Positions 10,541 to 22,404 of a DNA stretch of 64,000 nucleotides are shown in pieces. The notes below the pieces were generated by a model, which had not been told where the DNA came from, searched no databases, and saw only the letters and a list, made by a program, of their open reading frames with translations. The position numbers and the translations under genes are program-made. Position 1 is the first letter of the stretch. Each line of letters starts with the position of its first letter. The stretch spans positions 23,647,839-23,711,838 of the forward strand of contig CM049316.1 in assembly GCA_026874595.1 (NCBI GenBank). The letters are read 5' to 3'. The stretch comes from Sipunculus nudus (Eukaryota > Annelida > Sipuncula > Golfingiida > Sipunculidae).

Positions 10541-11521
10541 TCAGCTCAGGTGACTAAATGTCAACTGAGCCATAGCAATTGTCCTTTGTCTGTTGGCTGC
10601 CTGTCAGGCCATCCATTCGTTCGTTACACTGGCATTTTTTTTGCAACCATTGAAACTATGAATCTGAAAGTCGACATACTGTTAGATGTCCCCAAGATAT
10701 TGTAAATTTTTAGCTCAGTTGACTATAAGTCATCTGAGCTAAAGTCGTGGTCCATTGTCTGTCGTCCGTCCGACCGTTTGTTAACAAGGCACGTTTTGAA
10801 ACCATTAGACCTAGGAATAAAAAATTTGGCATACGTTAGATGTACCCAAGATCTCCTACCAAGCCGGAAACCGAGTCTCTGCGACTTTGTTCCTTTGAGA
10901 AATTAAGAAAAACCTCAATATTTTATCAAAAACCTATTTTCACACTTCAGGACTACCTAATATCAAAACCACTCATCTGTTTTTCTTCATATTTACCATA
11001 AATATTCCTCTATATAATTCCTATGAACATGCCAGAAATCAGGTCAGTATTATATATTATAAAAAAGTTGTTGACCCAAACATAATGAACTTTGTAAAAA
11101 ATCAGGAAAGATATTTGATCACTTAACACAAAAAAATGTTAAATCTAGGGCATTTTTTTATTAAGATAACTTTATTTAATCAAAATTTAATTTAATATAA
11201 AAAAATTAGATTAAAATTTAAAATTTTTTAAAAAATATTAGCAGAAATTTAAAATTGGTACCTTAAATTTTGCCAAACTTTAACCATGGCACTTTTTTTT
11301 CTTGTAAGTACATTTGATTAAATTTTCACAGCCTGCATACATATGGATTTAATCTGATGAATTCTGAAATTTGAAAGTAAAAGCTTACATGCTTCACTTT
11401 TAACATAAGGATCAGATCACTTTTAACAAAATATAATTTGCAACAATATCTTCAGTCATATCAACCATCCACAGCCATCCACCTTCATCTCTCAGACTTT
11501 ATCTCCATTTGGTATAATCCC

Positions 11522-11552
11522 GCCCCCCCCCCCCCCACTGCCCCCCCCCCCC
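11522..11552. repeat. poly-C runs
   Basis: Two C runs (about 15 and 13) separated by ACTG. Confidence 0.9.
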
Positions 11553-11645
11553 TGTATTTAGATTTTTAACTTCGTGGTCAACTTAATTTTCTAAATGAAT
11601 TATAAAAAAGTAATAATGAAAACATAACACACAGCTTGCTGTGTA

Positions 11646-11739
11646 TGTTGTAGCATTTCATTCACATATCTTATTGTCTTGTTTGGCATAAATGTTGTAG
11701 CATTTCATTCACATATCTTATTGCCTTGTTTGGCATAAA
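11646..11739 (+). repeat. 47 bp tandem duplication
   Basis: TGTTGTAGCATTTCATTCAC... through TTGTTTGGCATAAA occurs twice in direct succession (starts 11646 and 11693) with one substitution (TTGTC/TTGCC). Recent duplication within the dispersed element. Confidence 0.9.
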
Positions 11740-12462
11740 TCTGGTACACTCAATCATAAATATTGGACAAACTCTCTGTGAATTTATGTGTTAGCTCATT
11801 TAGCCAACATTTAAATTGTTTTAAGATTTATTTTTACATTTACACTTTTTTATCTATCAATTATATTCCTTCATACAAGTCTGAAGCCAATCACTAATTC
11901 CCTTTATGCATCATCAATTGTTTTAGGACACAATTTTCATATATTTCATATATGATTTCTTCTTACTTGTTGTCCATAAAAGTGCACAATATTTGTCTTG
12001 CACTTATATATTTAATTATATTTATGTAATTAAATACATACACTCATTTATTTATTATCACCAAAATAGCAGGACAATGTCCTTTAAGCTTTTCAAATAC
12101 TGGTATATAAAAAGTAGAAATAAGTACATTTTGCATTTGCAAAAAGTTCAGCTGAGCCATGACCAATGGGTCCTTTCTTTGTATATGTCAGTCTTACAAA
12201 CTTGACCTTTGTTTTTTAATTGATAACTTGTTTAAATATATATATGTATGCATTCCTCTTAATTGTATGCATGTATTCAATGTACATTAAGACTGAAAAT
12301 ATATTTCTTTTGTAATAAGACCGTATTTTTGTGTTTGCTCTCTTTGTGACTCACAAAACGTGTTGTATTGACTTGGAATTATATATTGCACCTCATTTGT
12401 GAGAAATGATTGTGTAAACTAATTGTTTAAGTCAGCTTAACTTAAAACATAGCCATATCAGC

Positions 12463-13046
12463 TTGTATCACTTGTTACTGGTGGTAGTGACTTCAAAAAA
12501 GATAAATACTGATCTAACATTTACAACTTATCTCTATACCTTAAAAAAATCGAGGCTGCATAAATGTTGTAGTAACTTGAAAAAGATAAGTAATGACCTA
12601 ATATTTGTAAGTTATCTCAACTTGAACAAACTCTCATCACTTGTTATATGCAAGTTGTAGTAACTTGAAAAATATAAGTACTGACCCATTATTTGTAAGT
12701 TATCTCAACTTGAACAAACTCACATCACTTGTTATATGTAAGTTGCAGTAACTTGAAAAATGTAAGTACTGACCTAATATTTGTAAGTTATCTCAACTCG
12801 AACAAACTCACATCACTTGTTAAATGCAAGTTGTAGTAACTTGAAAAAGATAAGTACCTACCCAATATTTGTAAGTTGTCTTAACTTGAACAAACTCGCA
12901 TCACTTGTTATATGCAAGTTGTAGTAACTTGAAAAAGATAAGTACCTACCAAATATTTGTAAGTTATCTCAACTTGAAAAATTCAAGGCAGCATTGCTGC
13001 CTTGATTTTTTCAAGTTAAGACAACTTATCAGGTTTTACAGTGTAT
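12463..13046 (+). repeat. 88 bp tandem array ending in a hairpin
   Basis: Six units. The phase marker CACTTGTTATATGCAAGTTG has TTGTT at 12472, (one degenerate), 12641, 12729, 12817 and 12905, so the period is 88 bp with about 84 for the first two. Each unit contains GTAGTAACTTGAAAAAGATA and TTGTAAGTTATCTCAACTTG, that is, inverted AACTTG/CAAGTT pairs. The array closes with TTCAAGGCAGCATTGCTGCCTTGA (13-base arms) and then CAGGTTTTACAGTGTA, the inverse of the sequence at 4080. Not CRISPR: there is no constant repeat with unique spacers. Frames through it are repeats, not genes. Confidence 0.85.
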
Positions 13047-13139
13047 GCACTGCAATTTACAATGAACCATCCTGGATATTAAGTGATATGTTTGCTGGTC
13101 AAGCAGTTAAAATTCGTGCCCTCTTAAAATCTGGCCAGC

Positions 13140-13660
13140 TGTAAATTTTGAGTAAAAAATGCAATATGGAAATGTGTAAAAAATAAAGAAAATGTAGAGG
13201 GCACCACCAGTCCTCTAAAGTTGAAAAGGTTTTTCATGATCAATATGCTTCCTATATTTCATAAAGATCCATAAAAAATATCACTGCGATATATTATCTA
13301 CAGTATGAATTTCACACAACAACAGCTGAAAATATTAAAATTTTGTACATGTGTCCACAGCATTTATAGAGAACTGGCTTCATATTTGTTTGAGTGCTTT
13401 TGTTTTGCATCCCAGAAAAGTTAAAAGTATGATTTTCTCAGCTGCTAAGTGCTAAAAGCACACAAAACTGCACTCAACTTCCTAAATATAGTCCACAGTG
13501 ACCTGCTTTTTCAAATGCAAAGAAAATTACCGAGAATATGCCTGTGCTGTATGCTAGGTCAAAAGTTTCTTGTTCAAACGGTTATGACTTCTACCTTGTT
13601 AACAGAATGGATACACAGACGACTGGACAGACAAAGGGTGATAGGTCACCGGAGCTAAAA
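13140..13660. repeat. dispersed bivalve-type repeat
   Basis: Contains AGAGGGCACCACCAGTCCTC, TTTCATAAAGATCCATAAA, CAAAGTTTCTTGTTCAAACGG and GGACAGACAAAGGGTGATAG. The ACGGACA/GGACAGACA end resembles the right end of the satellite element at 3770-3800. Open frames here (13449-13658 and neighbours) are not supported as genes. Confidence 0.45.
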
Positions 13661-13867
13661 CTGTGTTCAGAAAAAAAAAAAAAAAGGAAAAAGAGTGACA
13701 TTGCTACAGACTTAATAGCTATTAAGCCCATACATGCCAAAAGGCATTTTTTTTTCAATATACTTGCGTACTGTTTATACACTAATGTCCTTTTATTAAT
13801 ACCGTTCTTATATTAAACTTACAGGATTGCTCTTCAGCCCACGCAATTGCTAAGAGGCGACAATGGG

Positions 13868-14647
13868 CCCACCAAGGAGTGGTGGCGGGATTTTACCAAA
13901 ACGCACGAAGAGCTACGCCCAAGGAAAACAAGAATGCTCGACCGAGAAAAAGTCATTGTGGCCAATTTAAACCTTTTGCAACAACTTTAGTTAATTATGT
14001 TACAGAATAAACCTCATTTAATTTTCAATTGCGACGAGGTTGGCATTGTCTTCAATAAATCAATCAGAAAGTCGTGGTTCCCGTGAAACAGTAATGTTCT
14101 TTTTTTCATTTCATATGGGGCTGCTGACCAGCACACACACAACCTACAATGTTGTACAAGCTGATGGGAGGGCATTACCTTGATAGTATTTAAAAGGTCC
14201 CCCCCCCCCCCCCCCAAGAGACCGTACAACCCAAGTTGGCCTTTAAACTGCCTTTAAGGTGTGAGCGATTATGAATTCATGAAAAGTTATTTAAACTTAC
14301 AAGGGGTCTGTACGTTTTGCTCCGAGCGACCTCTTTTACTGATACAGGTTTACCATGCATCATATGGTTCTCCTTATATTATCGACCTCGCCAAAGAAAA
14401 TAACGTGATTTTGTTATGTCTCCCCCGAAGTACCACACATTGCCTCCAATCATTGCACGTTGCCGTGTACCGCAGTTTGAAGGATCATTTCTCTCGGCTA
14501 GTGAGTGATGCTCGTCTCCTGAAAACCACTGTTTGTAAAAGCAAGAAGAATGATTCTGCCCTCACTAGCCGACAAATAAATTTAATCAATGTGCAGAGAC
14601 TGGAAAAATCTGCTAAGATAAATTATTTCAGACATGGCACTATTTAA
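13868..14647 (+). pseudogene. pogo/Tigger-type DDE transposase, decayed
   Basis: Pieces of a pogo-family (CENP-B/JRK-like, DDE_1) transposase in shifting frames. (1) PTKEWWRDFTKTHEELRPRK (about 13870-13930) is the end of the CENP-B-type DNA-binding region. (2) KPHLIFNCDEVGIVFNK (about 14010-14060) carries the first catalytic D in the family's (Y/F)NCDE(T/V)G. (3) After an interruption by a 16-C run, RPLLLI...HASYGSPYIIDLAKEN followed by NVILLCLP and THCLQSLHVAVY (14320-14480) is the second-D block, but the D of the usual xDGHxSH has been replaced (QVYHASY). Stops and frameshifts make it inactive. No TIRs were identified close by; a pogo-like terminus lies at 18903-18991. Confidence 0.85.
14201..14217. 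repeat. poly-C run
   Basis: About 16 C inside the decayed transposase, probably an expansion after inactivation. Confidence 0.9.
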
Positions 14648-14739
14648 AGAATAGAGCGAGTTCGGACAGTTCATCTCATGAAGTGCTTTAATCTTGTGAT
14701 ATAACACCTGTCAACCACCCCATAGTGACGACTTGTGTT

Positions 14740-15205
14740 ACATCACACGATAAAGCAGATTTCCTTTTAAGTCCTATGTTCTGCTCGACAAACTACCAAG
14801 AATTAAAGGCGCATAAATAAAGTCAGGGTTCTAACATATGATGGGGTGACAACAGAGACCTAGCAGGAAACTGGCTATGCAAAAAAAAAAAAAACCTATG
14901 ACAACCCACGTCACCTGGCGACAGCCTACGAAAGCACTCGGTCCAGTAGAAGACAGGCTACGCTCACTGCCGTCCAAAAAAGCCGTAGCCTGAGAATTTT
15001 GAACATAATGAAACTAGCTGCGACAAGAGGCCACGCGTATTTGGGCGACTACAGGCGACCCCCCGGCGACCACTGATTTATCAGATTTCCTATATGTTCT
15101 GCTGGGCAAACTACAAAGATAACAAAGGCGCATTAATAAAGCCAGGGTTCAAACAAATATTAAGGTGACAACAGAAACCCAGCAACAAACTGGAAATGCA
15201 AAACG
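14740..15205 (+). repeat. ~130 bp direct repeats
   Basis: The segment 14757-14882 (AGATTTCCTTTT...TATGTTCTGCTCGACAAACTAC, AAAGGCGCATAAATAAAG, GGTGACAACAGAGACCTAGC) recurs at 15085-15205 (AGATTTCCTATATGTTCTGC, AAAGGCGCATTAATAAAG, GGTGACAACAGAAACCCAGC). Between them is a CpG-rich stretch with GGCGAC / CTACAGGCGACC repeats. No gene seen from 14650 to 15420. Confidence 0.7.
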
Positions 15206-15439
15206 AAAGAATGATAAACAAGAGCAATAACACAAAAGAAAATCAAAGGATAGTGGATACTGCGAGGTTTGTCTGAGCAAATCCAAGGGAATATGGATAG
15301 GTGCATCCACATGAAAAAAAAAAAAACACAGGATAAATTAAATCGCATGGGCGAATGGTTCTGCCGCTCATGCATAAAAATTAAAGGGAAAGTGATAATT
15401 ACATTTAATTTGTGTATGAATGCAGCTATGCCACTTTTA

Positions 15440-15913
15440 AGAGTGAGAGAATGAGTGAGACTGCCAGTGTGCCCATGACGATTGTAGGGTGTGAAAGAGA
15501 TTTTGGTATGTTAGATTAACTGATGCGTGAAAGGCCGAATGCAAGTACTCGTGCTATGGAGGGTGTCATAATGTTTCGAAGAATAACACCGGGGGATGGC
15601 TGTTATAAATGGGTGATGATCGGTTGAGAGAACGTGAAGCGAGCAGGGCTTATTTTGAAAGAGAGAGAGAGTGAGAGAGCGGTGGATGAACGGTTGTGTG
15701 AATGCAGGTTTGGCAGGAGGCGACGTGCGGTTGAGGTGCAAATGCGTTTTTGTAAACATGTGTTGAAGTGTTTGAATGTTGATGGATATCGGAATTTCAG
15801 CAAGGGAGGTTGAATGTATACATATGATATGCTTATGGTGAATTTGTAGAAGGTTATGAGTATGAGCAGTGTGGATCGTGAGAATGTGGAACCTGCAGAC
15901 GTATCATTTACTG

Positions 15914-15947
<34 letters not shown>

Positions 15948-16330
15948 CTGAGGGGGAGCTTGATGGCGAGAATTTTTTTTTTTACTTTGGCTGGGATTGA
16001 GAGTGTGAACGGCAGTAGGCGGGAAAGATCTTTGCCTTTTGTTCACTATGTGGATGATTTTCTGGGAAAGTGATTGGAAGATTGAACGAGTCTGAATTGG
16101 AGAGATGTGTGAATGAGGTAAAAGTATTATTGTCGGGAGTGAAGGGTCGTTTGTTGGCGTAATGAAGAATGCTGTCGGTGAAGGTTTTGAAGTGTGGTGT
16201 TATACTTTGTGTTTAAAGATTTAGTTGGGATGGATGTTGAACATCGCTTAGTGGATGATGTGTGTGTGAGAGCTGGTGGATGGGAGAGCGCTGGATGATG
16301 TTTGTGAGAAAGGCTGTAAGAGTCCCGACT
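15440..16330 (+). other. G/T-biased region, unidentified, possibly a decayed coding element
   Basis: The + strand here is strikingly poor in C and rich in G and T, unlike its flanks, over about 0.9 kb. Translated pieces such as RLCECRFGRRRRAVEVQMRF and SELERCVNEVKVLLSGVKGR read like protein, but stops and shifts interrupt them and I do not recognise a family. It could be a decayed element gene or a strand-biased simple region. A (TG)n tract at 15917-15947 lies inside. Confidence 0.3.
15917..15947. repeat. (TG)n microsatellite
   Basis: About 15 TG units. Confidence 0.95.
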
Positions 16331-16339
16331 TAGTCGTTT

Positions 16340-17400
16340 TGTATGAGGAGAATAAGGAAGTTTTTTTTTATATTAAAATATTGTTGTGTTATTAAGTGTT
16401 ATATTATGTGACATTTTGGTAAACAAAAACCATAATTAGTGACAGGTTTTCCTTACAATCATTTCCTACCTTACAATCATTTCGTACATTTAATCTTGAA
16501 ATAATTTACTATTGTATATATATTTTGCTTAAAACACAAGTATGAGTATGTGTATTTTCCTAAGACTTTGTTACACTAGTTCTACACATTTTGTATATAG
16601 AACACTTGTTGTATGAAACATTTAGATATTGCATCTCATTTTTTAAGTTGAATCCTGTTTTTTGTAATGTATACGAGTAATATTGTACGTGAGTATAACC
16701 TCATTGTATAAATAGTTGTGTGTGAAAACTTGTGTGATATTTTTCTTAAAATGTGTGTGGAACACTTTTTTTGGAAAGCAATGCATATTAATTTTTCAAG
16801 TTTGTATCTTGTTTATGGTATAAACGTACAAGTTTTTGTACATTGAACAACATTTTAAATGTTACCCTTTCCTATATGCAGGTTTTGTAAATTTACTAAG
16901 TGTTCTTAATTATTTACAATTTTCTTTATGCATGGAAATGTTTCATTGTTTTGACTACATTTTATTTTGACATTACAACGTTCACCTTAACGGTAAATAA
17001 GGCAAAGTATATATATTAGACTTTTGTCTATGAATGTCACTTTTAAATTTATGACATCTGATTGTGAATTTGTCAATTAGCCTTAAATAAATGTATAAAC
17101 AATATGTCGGCCTCTTTATATTATGAAAGGCTATTGTATTGTTACCCTGCTAGTTCTGCAATTATTTGTGATAATTTTTATTTTAAGCAGTGATGCTAAT
17201 TTCTGAAATTGAATGACGTGTCCAAAGCCTAATGCTTGGCAGCGCTCTAAGAAAATTTTATAATGAAGAATATATATTTAAAAAAATGTCAATTTAAATG
17301 CAATAAGTCTTAGACTTGTAGCAGTGATACATTTATATCTGACATACGATCACCCTCGTTTTATATACCGTTGGATTTTGATGAGTACCATGATAACGTC
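16340..17400. other. AT-rich, no gene
   Basis: About 1 kb with tandem-like TTGTATATAGAACACTTGTTG motifs but no open frame, RNA or bounded repeat that I can support. Confidence 0.5.
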
Positions 17401-17412
17401 CTGCAGTGGGAT

Positions 17413-17426
17413 GGGGGGGGGGGGGG
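17413..17426. repeat. poly-G run
   Basis: About 13 G followed by TGG. Confidence 0.9.
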
Positions 17427-17522
17427 TGGTTAATTGTAAACACCAAAACCTAATTGTTATATTTTGATGGACTGTCTTAAGTAGACAGAGTGGCTCCTTA
17501 ATTTATCACAAAGTATTTGAAG

Positions 17523-17640
17523 TAGTGTATCATGGTTTAGTGTGTCGAACGCTTTCAATAAATCAAGAAGTACCCTTGAGGCACATCTTCTCACCATCTA
17601 TTCGCTCATTTATTTTAACATTTCGTCATGTGGCTTCTTC
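17523..17640 (-). pseudogene. LINE reverse transcriptase fragment (motif A)
   Basis: On the minus strand, 17574-17524 reads VLLDLLKAFDTLNHDTL, matching the LINE RT palm motif A (xxDLxKAFDTxxHxxL) with the catalytic D of AFD. Only this short stretch is readable; upstream (17575-17640) is frame-shifted and downstream is lost at the poly-G region. Type CR1/L2/Jockey-like; the exact clade cannot be set from so little. Confidence 0.7.
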
Positions 17641-18185
17641 TGATTGCACATTTTCTTTAGCTAGGTTGTAAGGAGATGTGCTTTAAATGGCTTAAATTTT
17701 TCATCCATCATTTACCGATCATTTTGTTTTGTGAATGGCGTATGTATAGTTATAAAGTCGGTGGGAATAATTTCTCGCATATTTTTGATATGGGGACCGG
17801 TAAAATAAATCATTGTTCATGCATTTATATAGTGAGTTTATAGACTTTAGGATAGAAGTACGTCTAAAGATTTCTTTGTTTTATATCTTATCAGTTTTTC
17901 TATCTATAATGGTGGGAATGCTATCTTTGGCAAGCCTTTACTGTGGTTACCTTGCTTTGTGGTCTTCAAATAAAACACTGGATAGTCCTCAGATATAAGG
18001 ACCATCTAAATGACTTACAAATTATCTGCTCTCACAGTGATATTGGCATCTGCCGCTCTCAGATCAACGAACCCTGAATGTTCATTGAAAACGCGCTGTC
18101 AAAGATATTTGAAAACACACTGGAAGTGTCTACAATAAGAAGAAGAAAACATCACAACAATAGCACCGCAAATAATGCATAAAAA

Positions 18186-18790
18186 GCCCGTAGCACATTT
18201 TGAGACCTAATTTAATACGAGTGAATTTGCTGAGGATGTAATTCAGATGAGAAACTTTACTGGTAAATATTATGTCAAGTTATATGAAAAGCCACAAGAT
18301 TTTTGGTCAGTCGGTGGTGCCACCAAAATTTGACAATATGCACGGATTTTGTCGGAAATTGAACTAATGTGAGATATTATATTGATATTTCACAATATTA
18401 TAGATTATAATTAAATAGTTTTATCAAAAACCATTATATTCCTTGTACGTTATCGAGGCGAAACCACAAATCGACCAGTACATAGCAGCCTAGTGACCTC
18501 TGCTTTCACTAAATATGCGTGTATTTTGCTAAGAATTTAATTGAGGTGAGAAACTATTGGTAAATATGTGTAATGAGTTTCATGAAAATGCATAGGATTA
18601 TTTGGTAAGTAGCCACGGTGCCGCCAAGGTGCGGTGATTGCTTACCTCATTACATATGCGTGGAATTTTGCTGGATACGAAAACTGGGCTAGATATTGTA
18701 TTGATTAACAATTCTGTTTAGTTCAATCAAATTCTATCATACTCCTTGTAGGTTAACACGGTGACACCACAAAGTCGGGTTCCATACACA
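18186..18790. repeat. degenerate ~150 bp tandem repeat family (block 1)
   Basis: Four diverged units, each carrying GCGTG(G)AATTTTGCTG, then GAGATATT(C/A)TATTGATT or GAGAAACTATTGGTAAAT, then GAGTTTxATxAAAATxCA. The same units recur at 19590-19800 and 25325-25530, where they are split by a large insertion (19801-25313). No coding sequence. Confidence 0.6.
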
Positions 18791-18902
18791 GATGAAAGAA
18801 TACTCAGCAAAAAATACGCCCTCTTAACAACACCTAAACATGTAGGGGAAAGCTTGTGTTTATACTTGTTATAACCTTGGTCCCAAATATACGATCCATG
18901 TA

Positions 18903-18991
18903 ATTAAGTGTTTCACTATTACGACCACCCCCAAATTACGACCACTTTGGTCAGTCCCGAAGGTGGTGGTAATTGTGGGGTTCCACTGTAC
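18903..18991 (-). repeat. pogo/Tigger-like terminus (solo)
   Basis: The reverse complement begins TACAGTGGAACCCCACAATT followed by ACCACCACCTTCGGGACTGACCAAAGTGGTCGTAATTTGGGG. The CAGTGGAACC start next to a TA is the kind of TIR I recall for pogo/Tigger elements of invertebrates; the internal palindrome GACCACTTTGGTCAGTC...ggtggt fits a terminal fold. The partner end was not found, so this is a solo terminus. Confidence 0.5.
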
Positions 18992-19589
18992 ATCTACCTG
19001 TCCTTCCATTGTAACATATTAAATATACATGAAAACAAACATATTTCACTGTTGTCCACTTTAATTTTACAAAATCCTAAACGCCCACAGAAATGTTACT
19101 GTCCTGTCTCCGCTAAGGATATCATTAAACTAACTAATTGCAAAACACAACAACCAGAGACGAATCTGTACCAAGGGTATAGGAAAACAGTTGGGGTATA
19201 TTTGGATGTCCAATATTTTCTTATATGAAGGCTTCCGGCAACCATCCAGCGCCTGTGAAGTACGGGACAACTTTACGTCATCTTCCTGTACATTGGCAGG
19301 ACAATGTTGTTCAGGGTTCGGCCGCACGCTTAAATATTATAGCATATTTTAGAACAATTTTAGAAGCAATTATGATTATTTACACATTTTTAAACGCTCA
19401 ATTGGTTAAAGTATAAATAAGTGGTGCATGTTAATTTGCATACATATATAATGTATATATAACACCAATTAATATAAGGAACTATAAAAAAATCAGGTAA
19501 ATTCATAACAAGCCAGACATTAAGGATTTACAAGAACACCAAAGATTTTTTTTTATAAAAAGAAACGAGAGCACCGCAAACGTGCATAA

Positions 19590-19800
19590 TATGCCCGACG
19601 TGTATTTTGTGACCTCTGACCTCATTAAATGTGCGTGAATTTTGATGAGCAGGTAATTCAGGTGAGAAAGTCTATTGGTGTACGAGTCTAATGATTTTTC
19701 TAAGTCACCAAGGTGCCCGCAACATGGAGTGGCCTGTGACCCAATAAGTATGCATGGATTTTGCTGGAAAACGAACTAAGGCGAGATATTCTACTGATTA
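19590..19800. repeat. tandem repeat family, left half of split block
   Basis: Units with GCGTGAATTTTGATGAGCAG and GCATGGATTTTGCTGG...GAGATATTCTACTGATTA. The second unit stops at 19800, exactly where the inverted-repeat element begins, and its continuation (GAGTTTAATCAAAATCC) is found at 25331 after the element ends. Confidence 0.6.
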
Positions 19801-19864
19801 AAGGTATGTTTTCCATGTGCGCATACATGCGTGAACAATAGATGTATTTTCATGTGCACTGAAA

Positions 19865-20005
19865 ACCTAGATTAGTCATTTTGACTAACTTAGGTTAGTA
19901 AATCCTTCCTGACGAACAATTTGTCATTATTGACCAATCTATATTGGTCATTTTGACTATTGGTTCGTCAAAGGTAAGGTGTGACGAACATCGGTTAGTC
20001 GAGCC
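19865..20005. repeat. TTAGTCA palindrome cluster, left
   Basis: Repeated inverted heptamers: CTAGATTAGTCATTTTGACTAACTTAGGTTAG, GACCAATCTATATTGGTCATTTTGACTATTGG, GACGAACATCGGTTAGTC. Mirrors the cluster at 24785-25075; a further half-unit is at 20456-20485 (TTTTGACTAATGTCTGGTCAAAATGACTATAGTC). Confidence 0.75.
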
Positions 20006-20009
20006 ATGT

Positions 20010-21899
20010 GATTCGGTTCAGGCGACATCTACCGGCAGGCAAAGATACCACAGAGACGCTGGCCTTGACGATCTCCACACCATGTAAAGAAGAGGGTCTG
20101 AGACAGGGATAAATGTGAAGCTATTCCTCGTACTAGGTTGTATGTTTTACGTTATTTGTTTACTTTTACTTCCATTAAAGCAATTGTCATACATATTTAT
20201 CGTAAACTCGCCAACAATTTGACACTGTGATCAGAGAATGGCTTGTCCTTTGGAAAATTGCAGTATCGTCTCTCATTATCGCCCAAGAGTTAATGTTCCT
20301 CCCGTTTATTTGATTTTATGTCATTAGAATCAGGTAAACGGTTTTCCCAAATAAAACCTTATCCCTCCTTTATGTAATACAATATTTAGAAATAATATTT
20401 GTATCTACATTTCAGTGTAATATATGATCAGAACCTGCCAGTTTTACCAATGGTTTTGACTAATGTCTGGTCAAAATGACTATAGTCCGTTTCATCCCCT
20501 CATGTCCACCTGTTTTTTGCTATAAAAAATTTTTATTAGTTACATTTCAAGGGAAACAATAATAGTGGAGAGTAGAGGATTAAAGGACCTTATTTTCAAC
20601 AAGGTAAATAAATACCTACCTTACACCTTATTTAAGAAACAGAATTATTTGAAAATATGAGAAATCAGTTTACATTTTACAACATATCAGACCGATTTAT
20701 GGTGGTCAAGGTCATTGGTCACATGCAAAAACAGCCTCAACTGACAGCTGCTGATTGGATGATCTCATGTAAACTCTAAAAAATATAACCAGCTAAAACA
20801 AAGATGGCTACTTATTGAGGGAAACATTATATCAGCCAGATCACGGTGAAGAGATTAAAATGTTGTGAAACATAAACGGTGGATTTATTGTAAAATTGTT
20901 AATTGCCATATTAGGTTGTCACTTCCATATTTTATTTTCTTGGGCATTATTAAAAAATATAAACTTTTGAGAAAATCATCAACAAAGAACAGGTGGACAG
21001 CAGGTGGTGAAACGGACTATAATCCTCAGTCAAAATATATTTAATGTTACAGGCATGTAATTGGTATTCAATATTGCTTTTATTGCAAATATATGCAAAC
21101 TTGGGGGCAATGCTATTCTTTCCTACTGCCATGCTGGTTTGAAGTTCAGGATTGTTTAACGCAAATCAAAGTAAGGGCTAAGGCCTATTAGTATTGCCAG
21201 TATTGGTATACTGCCTGTTCAATGGTGTTAGGACAGAAATGTCTATAAAGTCAAACACACACACGTGACACACACACACATATATATAAATATATATCCT
21301 GTGTGTAGCTTAAACTGGAAAATAAATGTTTAAAGGCTTGCATCAAGGTTTTATGTTTTTATGGTCATTGATTACTAGATTTGTTTTTTTATTTACTTCA
21401 CTAAATATTTTTTTTTAACATATTTCTAATTAATATTCCGAGGGTGGCCAAGTTACCATCTCAATGGATCACCATCATGTTTTAAAATTTTGAGATAGAA
21501 CAATATATTTATCACAGCATACCATAGTGCCACAGCTTTTTACTTTCATTAAGCGTTGCCTTTGTTCTAAAGCTTACCTGTGTCCCACCAAAGGTGTTGG
21601 TAAACCATGATACGTTTTCCTCTTGGCTTGCATATTCCATGCTACACGGACTTGGTAGAGGTATACATGTGGTCTCAGACTATAGTTTACGAGTTTATAT
21701 GTGCATACTGAATCAAATGTGTTCACCCAACTAAAACTGAAGTGAAAATATTTCTAAATATTATAAATATATTTACATTTAATATTCTAGATTGTATTTC
21801 AGTTTGGGATTTTTTAAACACTGGCCACCTGTCTTTATATGAACATACAATGGTGCATTTTTCATGTGGTTATATTTATACTGAAAACTCCACAACACA

Positions 21900-21932
<33 letters not shown>

Positions 21933-21980
21933 CTTTCTCTCTCACCTATTTAGCAAAATATGATTACAATGGCATTTTTT
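20010..21980. other. interior of the 5.5 kb unit, no gene
   Basis: AT-rich, with microsatellites at 21255-21297 (CA/TA) and 21900-21945 (CT). No exon with splice signals was recognised upstream of 21987, so the first exon or promoter of the paralogue is either lost or not recognisable. Confidence 0.5.
21900..21945. repeat. (CT)n microsatellite
   Basis: About 13 perfect CT units then degenerate CT repeats. Confidence 0.95.
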
Positions 21981-21986
21981 TTCTAG

Positions 21987-22067
21987 ATGCCACAGCCATT
22001 GCAGCCCTGTTGGCAAACTTACATTTTGAAGGAAGACCCTGAGGATATGATTTATCCAGAGACTGAA
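21987..22067 (+). pseudogene. SAMD3-like paralogue, upstream exon
   Basis: The acceptor TTTTTTTTCTAG ends at 21986; the exon starts with ATG and has 27 codons (MPQPLQPCWQ... ending YPETE), then the donor GAA|GTATGTACC at 22068, phase 0. Length, position and phase match exon 2 of the gene at 5546-5656 (both end in an acidic stretch just before a phase-0 intron). Whether ATG 21987 is a true start or an internal Met is unknown, because the splice acceptor directly precedes it. Flagged as pseudogene because the next exon is frame-shifted. Confidence 0.5.
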
Positions 22068-22387
22068 GTATGTACCTTTCAAGGAACAGATTTTTCTAAA
22101 TATACTATTTTTAGGTGAATGCTGCTTTGTTACCACAGCTTACCTGTGACATTACTCAATCACAGAAATATTCATGTGACAGTTTCAACCTAAGCTAACG
22201 GAATATCCAGGAAAACACATAATTTGAGCTTCATGCAAGTCAAACTTTTCTCGGTGTTCAATTATTCTGAACGTAACATTATATTTTTTCCATAAAATCT
22301 AGATAAATATGGTCTCATAAGTATGTGATAAAATTTGTAATCTAGACATACAAGACTGTCAGCATGCAAAGTTTGAACTGATCCCAG

Positions 22388-22404
22388 CCACCCCCCCCCC
22401 CCCC
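22388..22404. repeat. poly-C run
   Basis: About 15 C followed by TCTCTCTT. Confidence 0.9.

Larger units (their letters stand above)
10541..12185 (+). repeat. AGCTCA-type dispersed elements, two starts
   Basis: Two left ends in tandem: TTTCAGCTCAGGTGACTAAATGTCAACTGAGC (10541) and TTTTTAGCTCAGTTGACTATAAGTCATCTGAGC (10709), each followed by GTCCxTTGTCTGTxGxCxGxC and a 'CATTAGACCTAGGAATAAAAAATTTGGCATAC' type segment. A right end, AGTTCAGCTGAGCCATGACCAATGGGTCC, is at 12145-12175. The short palindromic AGCTCA/TGAGCT termini resemble TIRs of a non-autonomous DNA element. No coding sequence. Confidence 0.65.

Noticed and set aside
12463-13046. Repeats resembling a CRISPR array
   Set aside because: The units are similar throughout their 88 bp, with no conserved short repeat separated by unique spacers, and the context is eukaryotic.
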